A DNA stretch of 14,773 bases from JBBKXP01 sp038323615 (GTDB taxonomy: Bacteria > Pseudomonadota > Alphaproteobacteria > Rhodobacterales > Rhodobacteraceae). Below the pieces are notes generated by a model. That model was not told where the DNA came from and ran no database searches. It was given only the letters and a program-made list of their open reading frames with translations. The position numbers and the translations under genes were made by a program. The stretch is taken from the NCBI GenBank assembly GCA_038323615.1, contig JBBQHC010000077.1, positions 1 to 14,773 of the forward strand, in the 5' to 3' direction. Below are positions 1 through 6,740 of this stretch, piece after piece (positions within the stretch are counted from its first letter, which is position 1; each line of letters starts with the position of its first letter).

Positions 1-1092
1 GATCGGATCGTAATCCGCGCCGCGCCACATGCCGTTTTCACGTGCGTAAGCCTCGACCAGCTTTACCCGATCCTCGTCCCGCCCGGTATTGCGCAGATAG
101 CGCAGGGTTTCGCCATCGATCGGGAAGAACCCGCAGGTCGCGCCGTATTCTGGTGCCATATTGGCGATGGTCGCGCGGTCAGCAAGCGGGAGATGATCCA
201 ACCCCGGACCGTAAAATTCCACGAATTTGTTCACCACGCCTTTTTTGCGGAGCATTTCGACGACTTTCAGCACCAGATCGGTGCCGGTGGTGCCCTCGGA
301 CATGCGGCCCGTCAGTTTAAAGCCGATGACCTCGGGGATGAGCATTGAAATCGGCTGACCGAGCATTGCCGCTTCGGCCTCGATCCCGCCGACGCCCCAG
401 CCAAGGACGGCGGCGCCGTTAACCATTGTCGTGTGGCTGTCGGTGCCTACCAAAGTGTCAGGGTAAGCGACCATTTCGCCGGACTGGTCCTTGTCGGTCC
501 AGACGGTCTGGCTGAGGTATTCAAGGTTGACCTGATGGCAGATACCGGTGCCGGGCGGGACAACGCGGAAGTTGTTGAATGCGCTCTGGCCCCATTTCAG
601 AAAGGTATACCGCTCCATATTGCGTTCGTATTCGCGGTCAACGTTCATTTGGAACGCGCGCGGATTGCCAAATTCGTCGATCATCACCGAATGGTCGATC
701 ACCAGATCGACCGGGTTCAGCGGATTGATCTGATCGGCATCGCCGCCAAGGGCGATGATCGCGTCGCGCATTGCCGCCAGATCGACCACCGCCGGCACCC
801 CGGTGAAATCCTGCAACAGGACGCGGGCCGGGCGATAGGCGATTTCGCGCGGATTCTTGCCGCCTTTGGCACCCCATTCGGCAAATGCGCGGATGTCGTC
901 CTGCGTCACCGTCTTGCCATCCTCGAACCGCAACATGTTTTCCAGCACGACCTTGAGCGCGGCGGGCAGGCGGGCGAAATCGCCAAGGCCTGCCGACGTG
1001 GCGGCGGGAATCGAATAATAAGCGACGGACTGGGCGCCGACGGTAAGCGTTTTGCGGGTTTTGGCGGAATCGTGGCCGACGGTGATGGACAT
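1..1092 (-). CDS. acnA: Aconitate hydratase A (5' part, runs off left edge)
   Basis: The N-terminal 364 codons of a monomeric aconitase A, which interconverts citrate and isocitrate in the TCA cycle in the cytoplasm. The frame is open without a stop from the ATG at 1092 to base 1. The protein begins MSITVGHDSAKTRKTL and contains the family landmarks DHSVMID, FLKWGQSAFNNF, PGTGICHQVNLEYL and TDSHTTMVNG, followed by a GWGVGGIEAEAAMLG stretch. The AcnA-type N-terminus with its YYSIPAA segment, rather than the AcnB domain order, supports the A class. The iron-sulfur cysteines lie beyond the window and cannot be checked. A GAAGGGA Shine-Dalgarno sits six bases before the ATG. The gene is divergent from the DUF1223 gene, and the 220-base gap between them holds a candidate operator/promoter. 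Identification is by remembered family sequence and is very likely. Confidence 0.96.
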   Translation of the reverse strand, partial: MSITVGHDSAKTRKTLTVGAQSVAYYSIPAATSAGLGDFARLPAALKVVLENMLRFEDGKTVTQDDIRAFAEWGAKGGKNPREIAYRPARVLLQDFTGVPAVVDLAAMRDAIIALGGDADQINPLNPVDLVIDHSVMIDEFGNPRAFQMNVDREYERNMERYTFLKWGQSAFNNFRVVPPGTGICHQVNLEYLSQTVWTDKDQSGEMVAYPDTLVGTDSHTTMVNGAAVLGWGVGGIEAEAAMLGQPISMLIPEVIGFKLTGRMSEGTTGTDLVLKVVEMLRKKGVVNKFVEFYGPGLDHLPLADRATIANMAPEYGATCGFFPIDGETLRYLRNTGRDEDRVKLVEAYARENGMWRGADYDPI

Positions 1093-1175
1093 GTGCGGTC
1101 CCTTCGGGAAAATGTGGACATTGACGGGCTTGCAATGGTTTTGCCCCAAGCGGGCAAGGCATACAAGGGTGGTGG

Positions 1176-1212
1176 TTGGATATTGTACACCATTGCATAC
1201 AATGAGAGCCAA
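1176..1212. promoter_or_regulatory. Overlapping divergent promoter elements with ATTGTA-N10-TACAAT dyad
   Basis: A perfect 6-base inverted repeat ATTGTA (1182-1187) / TACAAT (1198-1203) lies between acnA and the DUF1223 gene. Each arm reads TACAAT on one strand, a good -10 sequence. On the plus strand TTGGAT (1176-1181) precedes TACAAT with a 16-base spacer. On the minus strand TTGGCT (1212-1207) precedes TACAAT with a longer, 19-base spacer. The right half also forms the near-palindrome ATTGCATACAAT (1192-1203), which resembles GntR-type operators, and GCATACAA recurs 36 bases upstream at 1159-1166. Seen directly are the repeats; promoter and operator roles are inferred. Confidence 0.4.
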
Positions 1213-1312
1213 ATCCACCCCCTTGGCGTTGACTGAAGTCTCGCGGATCATTGATTTTTCATTACAGCGGGGATGTGCGAAGGACTGTCCAACGCAAAAA
1301 ACGGGACAAATC

Positions 1313-2005
1313 ATGCGACATTTCATGGCGGCCTTGCTGGCGTCGGCGACGATGCTTTTGGCAAATTCAGGCGCGGCCCAGACCAGCCCGGTGGTGGTCG
1401 AACTTTATACCTCGCAGGGCTGTTCGTCCTGTCCGCCTGCTGACGAGATGATGCGCACGTTAGCGGGGCGCGACGACATCATCGCGCTGGCCCTGCATGT
1501 CGATTATTGGGACTACATTGGCTGGAAGGATAGCTTTGGCAGTCCGGCCAATACCCGCCGCCAGAATGGCTATGCCCATGCGGCGCAGGCGCGCACCGTC
1601 TACACGCCGCAGTTCATCATCGGCGGCGCCGACTTCGTCGTCGGGGCGAAATCGATGGAATTGATGGACGCGGTCGCGGGCCAGCGTTCCAGCGGTATCG
1701 CCCTGAACCTCAGCCGGTCGGGCAATGACCTGCGCATTGCGGCGACGCCGGGGCAGGGCAGAGGCGACATGGTGGTGCAGCTGGTCCGGTATACGCCCGA
1801 GGCGCAGGTGGCCATTACGCGGGGCGAAAACGCCGGTCGCACGATCGCCTATTCCAATATTGTGACCTCTTGGGAGGTTGTCGGCCAGTGGAACGGGCAA
1901 GCGGCGCTGGATATGACGACGCCAGTTTCGGGCGATGCACCCATCGTCGTGATCGTGCAGGATGAGGGGTTTGGTCCGATCATGGCAGCGGCGCGATTGC
2001 GCTAA
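1313..2005 (+). CDS. DUF1223 family secreted thioredoxin-like protein
   Basis: A 230-residue protein of the DUF1223 family, predicted to be exported. Residues 1-22 form a signal peptide (short basic start, hydrophobic MAALLASATMLLA core, cleavage probably at GAA|Q). The mature part opens with VVVELYTSQGCSSCPPAD, a CxxC motif (C37 and C40) in a thioredoxin-like fold, followed by the family segment HVDYWDYIGWKD and YTPQFIIGG. The family's biochemical role is not established; the CxxC suggests a periplasmic redox function, which is inference. The ATG at 1313 is chosen because it yields the signal peptide directly; longer in-frame starts would put about 87 unlikely residues before it. The Shine-Dalgarno (GGGAC) is weak. 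It is divergent from acnA and convergent with the acyltransferase gene. Confidence 0.88.
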   Translation: MRHFMAALLASATMLLANSGAAQTSPVVVELYTSQGCSSCPPADEMMRTLAGRDDIIALALHVDYWDYIGWKDSFGSPANTRRQNGYAHAAQARTVYTPQFIIGGADFVVGAKSMELMDAVAGQRSSGIALNLSRSGNDLRIAATPGQGRGDMVVQLVRYTPEAQVAITRGENAGRTIAYSNIVTSWEVVGQWNGQAALDMTTPVSGDAPIVVIVQDEGFGPIMAAARLR

Positions 2006-2068
2006 CCCCAATTGGTTTCTGTTATGCCAATTCGGGCCAAATCTGATTGAGGTTAAACACAAAACGCA

Positions 2069-2938
2069 TTAATCGCGCCAGCGCCGATGCACCCAGAACC
2101 ATTGTTCGGGGTTCTCGGCAATCCGCGCCTCGAGCCGCCGGGTCATTTCTGTGGTCATCGTCAATGCATCGGTATGTTCAATGGGGTCTTCGATCGCGAT
2201 TTCGAACGACAGGCCGTCGGGCTGGCGGATGCCAAAGTATGGCACCAGCAGCGCATTGAACTTTAACGCAAAGTCGGCGGCGGATGTCGCGGTCAGAGCC
2301 GGGTGGCCCAGAAAGTCGATTTTCGGCACCTTGACCACACGGACGTCGAAAAGCAGCGTGCCCATCCCGCCATCGCGCAGAAATCGCACAAAACCCATTG
2401 TGCCGCGATGTCCCTGTTCGAATACCGGGCCTGACATTTCGGTCATCGTGCGGGCGTAGTGGACATTGAAGAACTGGTTCTGCATCGGACGGAACAGGCC
2501 GCCAATCATGTACCCCATCGCGGTAAGCACCTGCCGGGGCGCCTCGTGATTGCCGAAATGGCCGGTGACAAAGATCACCGGGCGGCCCTCGGCCTGCGCC
2601 TTTGCCACGGCAGCGAGGCCGTTGCCGGTGATCGGTGCATCTTTCAGGTGCGCGCCAAAGACAGCGCCCGAATAGTTTTCGATCAGGGTGCGTCCGAAGT
2701 TATCGCAAACGGCATCGGCAATCCGGCTACGTTCGGCGGGGGCCATGTCTGGGTAGATCAGCGTCAGGTTCTCGATTGCCTGACGGCGATATCCGGCCAG
2801 CGGCCCGATGATCCGGCGCACGATCCATCCCATCACAGGTACGCGGCGGCGATAGGGCAAGACCATGACGCCGCCGATCAGCCCGCGCAGGATAAGGTTA
2901 GCCAGCCAATCGGTTTTGCTGGGGGTGTCGTCAGCCAT
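2069..2938 (-). CDS. Lysophospholipid/lipid A acyltransferase (LpxL/HtrB family)
   Basis: A 289-residue member of the LpxL/LpxM (HtrB) acyltransferase family, inner-membrane enzymes that transfer an acyl chain to a lipid A precursor or a lysophospholipid. The catalytic H-x4-E motif is seen in GHFGNHE (H127, E132). Other family features are the FRPMQN stretch after it, the LLFDVR/KVPKIDFLGHPA substrate-binding region, and the C-terminal NPEQWFWVHRRWRD that is characteristic of the family. A hydrophobic N-terminal segment (about residues 12-28) would anchor it to the membrane. Length is normal to slightly short. It starts 51 bases after the nitrile hydratase alpha gene on the same strand and may be its downstream operon partner. 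Whether the acceptor is lipid A or another lipid cannot be told from sequence, so no gene symbol is given. Confidence 0.88.
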   Translation of the reverse strand: MADDTPSKTDWLANLILRGLIGGVMVLPYRRRVPVMGWIVRRIIGPLAGYRRQAIENLTLIYPDMAPAERSRIADAVCDNFGRTLIENYSGAVFGAHLKDAPITGNGLAAVAKAQAEGRPVIFVTGHFGNHEAPRQVLTAMGYMIGGLFRPMQNQFFNVHYARTMTEMSGPVFEQGHRGTMGFVRFLRDGGMGTLLFDVRVVKVPKIDFLGHPALTATSAADFALKFNALLVPYFGIRQPDGLSFEIAIEDPIEHTDALTMTTEMTRRLEARIAENPEQWFWVHRRWRD

Positions 2939-2989
2939 GCCGGGTTCCGCAATCAGGTAGGGCCGTGATAGCCGCGTGGCTCGGCGACC

Positions 2990-3631
2990 TCAAGCCAGCG
3001 CCGGTCTGGCCGTGGCGGTGCCGATCATGCTGTCCCGGCTGACCAGCGTGGCAAGGCGGTCAGCCGACCAGCCAAGGGTATCGGCAGGCCGTGCCGGGAT
3101 CACGATATAGCGCATATCGGCGGTGCTGTCGTGGACCCGCACGGTGGTCGCATCAGGCAGGGTCAGCCCGAATTCGGCCAGAACTGCGCGGGGTTCGCGC
3201 ACAGTGCGGCTGCGGTAGGCGCGGGATTTGTACCAGTCGGGCGGCAGACCCAACAGGTTGCGCGGATAGCATGAACACAGTGTACAGACGATCACGTTAT
3301 GCACGGTGGCTGTATTCTCGACCGCAATCAGGCGCAACGGGCCGATGTCAAAGCCCATTTCGGCGCAGGCGGCGCTGGCATCCAGCATCAGGCGGGCGTG
3401 GAATTCGGGGTCGGTCCATGCTCGGGCGACAACCGTAGCCCCGTTGGCCGGACTGCGCGCATCCATCCGGTCGATCTGGGCGGCGATGTCGGCAGCGGTC
3501 GTCACGCCCTTTTCGATCAGCAGTTCGCGCACGGCGATTTCAAGCGTCTGCCAGTAGGTCAGCGGCGTATCGTCGTCGGGCCGGTAGGGGTGGCCCGAGG
3601 GTGACAGGGCGTCATGATGGTCGTGCGGCAT
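2990..3631 (-). CDS. Cobalt-type nitrile hydratase alpha subunit (or thiocyanate hydrolase gamma)
   Basis: A 213-residue alpha subunit carrying the metal-binding claw. The motif VCTLCSCYPR (residues 115-124) has cysteines 116, 119 and 121; threonine at position 117 is the mark of the cobalt type, where iron enzymes have serine. In the family two of these cysteines are oxidised to sulfinic and sulfenic acid and bind a non-corrin Co(III) that hydrates nitriles to amides. The rest, including EIAVRELLIEKG, VVARAWTDPEF, DWYKSRAYRSR, PRAVLAEFG and SRDSMIG, is standard for the family. Arginine after CYP (R124), where I recall tryptophan in typical cobalt nitrile hydratases, is also what I recall for thiocyanate hydrolase gamma. 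It begins one base after the beta C-half stop codon, so the three subunit genes are almost certainly co-translated. Confidence 0.92.
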   Translation of the reverse strand: MPHDHHDALSPSGHPYRPDDDTPLTYWQTLEIAVRELLIEKGVTTAADIAAQIDRMDARSPANGATVVARAWTDPEFHARLMLDASAACAEMGFDIGPLRLIAVENTATVHNVIVCTLCSCYPRNLLGLPPDWYKSRAYRSRTVREPRAVLAEFGLTLPDATTVRVHDSTADMRYIVIPARPADTLGWSADRLATLVSRDSMIGTATARPALA

Positions 3632-3632
3632 A

Positions 3633-3902
3633 TCAGTCTTTCAACGGTTCCAGCCAGTGCGCGTAGATTTCCGCGTCCAGCGTGTCATCGGGATGGGTGG
3701 CATCGGCCCAAAGGTCGCCCATGCGGAACCTGACCCGGAACAGGTCGCGTGGTTCGCCAGGGTGACCATAGGCCAGTGCCTCGGGGTTGGGAAAGGCGCC
3801 AAGCGGGCGTTCGATGGTGCCCGTCTTGCCGCGCAGATAGGCGGGTGTGCGGACGTGACCCGGCGGCATCAGGGCGCGGACGCGGACCCGTTGTTGCGTC
3901 AT
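3633..3902 (-). CDS. Nitrile hydratase beta subunit, C-terminal half as separate chain
   Basis: An 89-residue protein corresponding to the SH3-like C-terminal domain of nitrile hydratase beta. It contains the family pattern around PPGHVRTPAYLRGKTG (residues 14-28), an LFRVRFRMGDLW strand pair and the terminal DAEIYAHWLEP. Arginines 18 and 24 lie in the region that, in fused beta chains, supplies an arginine contacting the oxidised cysteines of alpha. The ATG at 3902 overlaps the stop of the preceding gene in an ATGA junction, indicating translational coupling. In most cobalt nitrile hydratases this domain is fused to the N-terminal half; here it is a separate reading frame, as in thiocyanate hydrolase. 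The arrangement could also reflect a frameshift, but the clean start/stop junction argues against that. Confidence 0.88.
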   Translation of the reverse strand: MTQQRVRVRALMPPGHVRTPAYLRGKTGTIERPLGAFPNPEALAYGHPGEPRDLFRVRFRMGDLWADATHPDDTLDAEIYAHWLEPLKD

Positions 3903-4249
3903 GGTACGCTGCTGGCGTTGCCGTAGGTCATGCCACGTGCAGTGATTTCCGCCATCCGGTCGGCCAGTTCGGCGGTGGTGTACACCCCGGCTTCGATCAG
4001 GTTCTGGTTGATGGCCGCGATCCACCGGTCGTAATATGACATTGTTTCAAACGCTTGCGGCCCCATATCTTCGAGTACGCGGCGCAGGCCATCGACAGTA
4101 AAATGCCCTTTGCCGCTGGCGATGATCATCAGCGCATCGACCCGTTTTTCCCACAGGGCAAAATCATGCTGGTCCTGCGGTACGTCCCCCGCAGCCTCGC
4201 CACCCATGTCGTGCCAGCGTTTGCCGTGAAGATGGTCTGTGTCTGTCAT
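3899..4249 (-). CDS. Nitrile hydratase beta subunit, N-terminal half as separate chain
   Basis: A 116-residue protein matching the N-terminal domain of nitrile hydratase beta. HDMGGE (13-18) corresponds to the HDxGG start of beta subunits, although the usual GMxGFG continuation is missing. It is followed by HDFALWEKRVDALM (29-41), a helical GHFTVDGLRRVLE region, and MSYYDRWIAAI (70-80), whose arginine (R75) matches a conserved beta arginine near the metal site. A later EAGVYTTAELADRMAEI ends the domain. Nitrile hydratase activator proteins (P14K type) resemble this domain, but HDMGG and the lack of a typical activator N-terminus favour a true subunit. The start is uncertain: ATG 4249 fits the family best, while an in-frame ATG at 4273 would add eight residues. 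Neither has a strong ribosome site. It follows fliG by 45 bases. Confidence 0.85.
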   Translation of the reverse strand: MTDTDHLHGKRWHDMGGEAAGDVPQDQHDFALWEKRVDALMIIASGKGHFTVDGLRRVLEDMGPQAFETMSYYDRWIAAINQNLIEAGVYTTAELADRMAEITARGMTYGNASSVP

Positions 4250-4294
4250 CGCACAAAGATTACGGGCCGACATGCACCTTGTCTATCCGGTGCA

Positions 4295-5335
4295 TCATTC
4301 GTCGTGATCGTCAGGTTCGATCAATGTCACCTCGCCTGCGTCGATCCGGGCACGAATTGCCACGATCAGTGCCGATTGTGCCGCCTCGCCATCGGATTTC
4401 TTGACCTTGCCACGCTCGCCGATTTCTTCGCGCAACTGGTCGGCCATGCGCTGTGACATATTAGCGAGGACATAGTCGGTGGTTTCTGCCGCTGCGCCGC
4501 CATCGGCAGTGCCGGCAGCCAGGGCGGTCACCAATACGGCCCCTTCGACGCCGCGGATGACCTTGGGGATGTCCATCGGCGCGATGCGGGTCGGAATATC
4601 GGGATAGGTAAAGATCGCCTTGCGCACTTGTTCGGCAAAGGCCGGATCGTCGCCACCCAAACCGTCGAGCACCGAATCACGGGTGACCGCCGGGCTGGCG
4701 TTCAAGATCGCGCCGATCCGTTGCACCGGCGGATGATCGAATGCTGCCGTCGGGCGGTTGCCGTATTCGGTGGCAAGTGCATGACCGATCCGCCCGACCG
4801 CATCGGGTGAAATGGCGGCCGTCTGCGACACCGCATAACTGATCCGTCGCGCCCTCTCGCCGGTCAGCAGCCCCAAAAGTTCGGCCGCCTTGGCGACAGG
4901 CAGTTTGGACAAGGCGACCGCGCAAACCTCGACCCCCTCGGTTTCCATGATGCCCACAAGATCAAGAATCGGCATCGCGACGACTTGCATCCAAGGGTCG
5001 CCGCCGGCGGCATGCGCCGCCTCTTCGCGCAAACGGGCGGCGGTGGCGGGGCTGATTTGCCTGGCAAGGGCATGCAGCGCCCCTTCAATCCCGCCGGTGG
5101 TGGTCAACGCGACCGAATCGAGGTCATCGGCAAATTCCGCCGCCACAGCATTCAACGTCGCCCGGTCGACCATACGCAGGGCACCCAGTTCGCGGGTCAG
5201 CATCGCCTGAATATTCTCGGGCAGGTGCGACAACGACAGTTTCTTGCCGTCCGACAGCAACAACTGGACAATCATCGCCGCCTTGCGCCGTTGCGACACA
5301 GGCCCGCCAGCTGCGCGCGTTTTTGCATCAATCAT
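4295..5335 (-). CDS. fliG: Flagellar motor switch protein FliG-like, divergent
   Basis: A 346-residue protein that matches the FliG architecture. FliG forms the C ring of the flagellar motor and transmits torque from the stator. The clearest match is the C-terminal domain: LANMSQRMADQLREEIGERG (NMSQRM at 292-297) and the EAAQSALIVAIRARIDAGEV ending are typical FliG-C. An N-terminal helical domain (RRKAAMIVQLLLSDGKKLSL, LTRELGALRMVD) and a middle domain (VGIMETEGVEVCAVALSKLP) are also recognisable. The usual EHPQ motif and the charged torque helix are poorly conserved. ATG 5335 is chosen because AAAGGG precedes it by a good distance; an in-frame ATG at 5377 would add 14 residues. No other flagellar gene is visible. 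The 146-base gap upstream contains a small dyad GGTTAAGGAACC and nothing else I can interpret. Confidence 0.8.
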   Translation of the reverse strand: MIDAKTRAAGGPVSQRRKAAMIVQLLLSDGKKLSLSHLPENIQAMLTRELGALRMVDRATLNAVAAEFADDLDSVALTTTGGIEGALHALARQISPATAARLREEAAHAAGGDPWMQVVAMPILDLVGIMETEGVEVCAVALSKLPVAKAAELLGLLTGERARRISYAVSQTAAISPDAVGRIGHALATEYGNRPTAAFDHPPVQRIGAILNASPAVTRDSVLDGLGGDDPAFAEQVRKAIFTYPDIPTRIAPMDIPKVIRGVEGAVLVTALAAGTADGGAAAETTDYVLANMSQRMADQLREEIGERGKVKKSDGEAAQSALIVAIRARIDAGEVTLIEPDDHDE

Positions 5336-5481
5336 CACGGCCCTTTCGATCACGATTGGTCCGAGGTTAGCGCACATGCGGTTAAGGAACCGTTCGAGCG
5401 GATTTCTGGCATGACTGGCGCGAAGCCGGAGGAAGCCATGTCACCGAGGAGGCTTATGCCACAGGTTGTCTCAGGCCGGTT

Positions 5482-5967
5482 TCAAGGTGCCGGATACGAC
5501 ACCGAAAGCTTGTGCAGGCGTTCACGGGCGTCGTGGGAAAGCGGCGTCTGGGACGCACTTAACCGATGCAAACGACCGATCAGATCGGCGATCTCGAGGA
5601 TTTCGGAGTCGCTGAATTCGCGGTCAGGGCGCGAAAACCCGCTGACGCTTCGGCTGTTATCGGCATCGGTCGCATGGGCCAATCCGAAATTCATACCAAA
5701 GCTCTTGGCCTCATGCAAAACGCCAGCGCTGTCGGTTTGCGCAAGTTCGGACCAGCGGATAGATCCGGTATTTGCAAAGCCCCAAACGGCTATCGGATCA
5801 TTCATCAGCATGCCTTTTTCGGCATAGCGGGCAAGCCAATTTTTAGAGTAAGTCTGTAGGAAATACGCCGGCGTGGTGAACCGGATATGAAGAGCAACGG
5901 CAAAACCGGAAGGGCAAAGCGCCTTGAGACGGTCAAAAATGCCTTCGATTTCTGCTTCGCCTGTCAC
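5482..5967 (-). CDS. LuxR-like autoinducer-binding protein lacking the HTH domain
   Basis: A 161-residue protein consisting of a LuxR autoinducer-binding domain only. The ligand-pocket pattern W44-x3-Y48-x8-D57-P58 is intact, followed by FANTGSIRWSEL and a conserved FSRPDREFSDSE segment. It shares the exact decapeptide ANTGSIRWSE, plus DREF and the WxxxY...NDP spacing, with the complete LuxR encoded divergently at 6109, so the two are likely duplicates. The LxxEReVL-type start of a GerE domain is only hinted at (LSHDARERLHKLS) before the stop. I read all three minus-strand frames downstream and found no helix-turn-helix remnant. The start is GTG at 5967 with no clear ribosome site. By analogy with TrlR, a truncated TraR in Agrobacterium, it could act as an antagonist by heterodimerisation or ligand binding; this is inference. 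Confidence 0.82.
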   Translation of the reverse strand: MTGEAEIEGIFDRLKALCPSGFAVALHIRFTTPAYFLQTYSKNWLARYAEKGMLMNDPIAVWGFANTGSIRWSELAQTDSAGVLHEAKSFGMNFGLAHATDADNSRSVSGFSRPDREFSDSEILEIADLIGRLHRLSASQTPLSHDARERLHKLSVSYPAP

Positions 5968-6035
5968 TTTTGGGAACCGACTCGCTTTAGGGTTGCTGGG
6001 CGTTAACCTATCAAACTACCTTGTTTCGAGTCAGT

Positions 6036-6050
6036 CTGGCATATTGCCAA
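6036..6050. promoter_or_regulatory. Dyad in the middle of the divergent luxR promoter region
   Basis: TGGCA-TAT-TGCCA (6037-6049) is a perfect 13-base dyad lying almost exactly midway between the two divergent luxR-type starts (5967 and 6109). A GTTAACC sequence lies nearby at 6002-6008. It is shorter than, and not a good match to, the classical 20-base lux box. An operator role for LuxR autoregulation is a positional inference. Confidence 0.35.
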
Positions 6051-6108
6051 GGCTGCAACAATGTAAACACGACGGATCTTTTGTGAACGCATCATTCGGT
6101 GAACCGGC

Positions 6109-6717
6109 ATGACTGTCCTGAAAAGCCCCAACGACGTCATGCAAATTGCCGGCGGCGGATACTATATTGCGCTGCGGCTTGGCTTTGCCTTCCCGCTGGA
6201 GGAAGTCAACGCGTTGCCACCGACCTGGGTCGATCATTATACCGCTGCGCGATTCATGCTGAACGATCCGGTGATTCGGTGGGTCTATGCCAATACAGGG
6301 TCGATTCGCTGGAGCGAGATCAAAATTCCCGACCCAATGAACGTATTGGGTCAGGCCGTGCAGTTCGGCCTGCGCTTTGGCGTCGCGATCAGCTGTTTTG
6401 ACAATAACGCCGACGGACAACGCAGTTTTGGATTTTTCGCCCGAAGCGACCGCGAATTCAATCGCGCTGAAATCGACCTTCTAACTGCCTATGTGACGCG
6501 TCTGCATCTTGACAAAGCGCCACCTTCGAATTTGACCGCGGCAGAATTAGAAGTTCTTCAGATGGTGAAACAGGGCCACCGGCTGAAGGAAATTGCGCAT
6601 GAATTGGGCGTGTCCGAAGGGGCAGTCAAGCAGCGGCTGAAAAATGCAAAACTCAAACTCGAGGCCAAGACGGGCGCGCAGGCGGCGACGATGGCCAGTG
6701 AATTCGGGCTGATCTGA
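6109..6717 (+). CDS. LuxR-family quorum-sensing transcriptional regulator
   Basis: A complete 202-residue LuxR-type regulator. Residues about 1-135 form the acyl-homoserine lactone binding domain with W40, Y44, D53 and P54 in the family spacing and a NTGSIRWSE segment. Residues about 142-200 form the GerE helix-turn-helix: LTAAELEVLQMVKQGHRLKE, then IAHELGVSEGAVKQRLKNAK, with the E-x3-L and recognition-helix pattern (GVSEGAVKQRL) intact. On binding signal it would control promoters containing lux-box-like dyads, most obviously luxI 118 bases downstream on the same strand. The ATG at 6109 is preceded by GGTGA. It is divergent from, and apparently paralogous to, the HTH-less protein at 5482-5967. 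Which AHL it detects cannot be told from sequence. Confidence 0.93.
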   Translation: MTVLKSPNDVMQIAGGGYYIALRLGFAFPLEEVNALPPTWVDHYTAARFMLNDPVIRWVYANTGSIRWSEIKIPDPMNVLGQAVQFGLRFGVAISCFDNNADGQRSFGFFARSDREFNRAEIDLLTAYVTRLHLDKAPPSNLTAAELEVLQMVKQGHRLKEIAHELGVSEGAVKQRLKNAKLKLEAKTGAQAATMASEFGLI

Positions 6718-6740
6718 CCAAATAAGTCGCCGGTCGTCTC

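Noticed and set aside
433..1236. Long open plus-strand frame opposite acnA
   Set aside because: It lies antisense to a well-supported aconitase frame, has no recognisable domain, and is explained by GC-rich codon structure.
2010..2032. AATTGG/CCAATT hairpin between the DUF1223 gene and the acyltransferase gene
   Set aside because: Only six AT-rich base pairs with an 11-base loop and no T-run, so it is too weak to call as a terminator.
3899..4249. Beta N-half read as a P14K-type cobalt chaperone
   Set aside because: Activators resemble this domain, but the HDMGG start, WEKRVDAL and YYDRW motifs and the coupling to the C half fit a structural subunit better.
5380..5481. Possible HTH remnant downstream of the truncated LuxR-like gene
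   Set aside because: All three minus-strand frames were read; none shows a GerE-like pattern.
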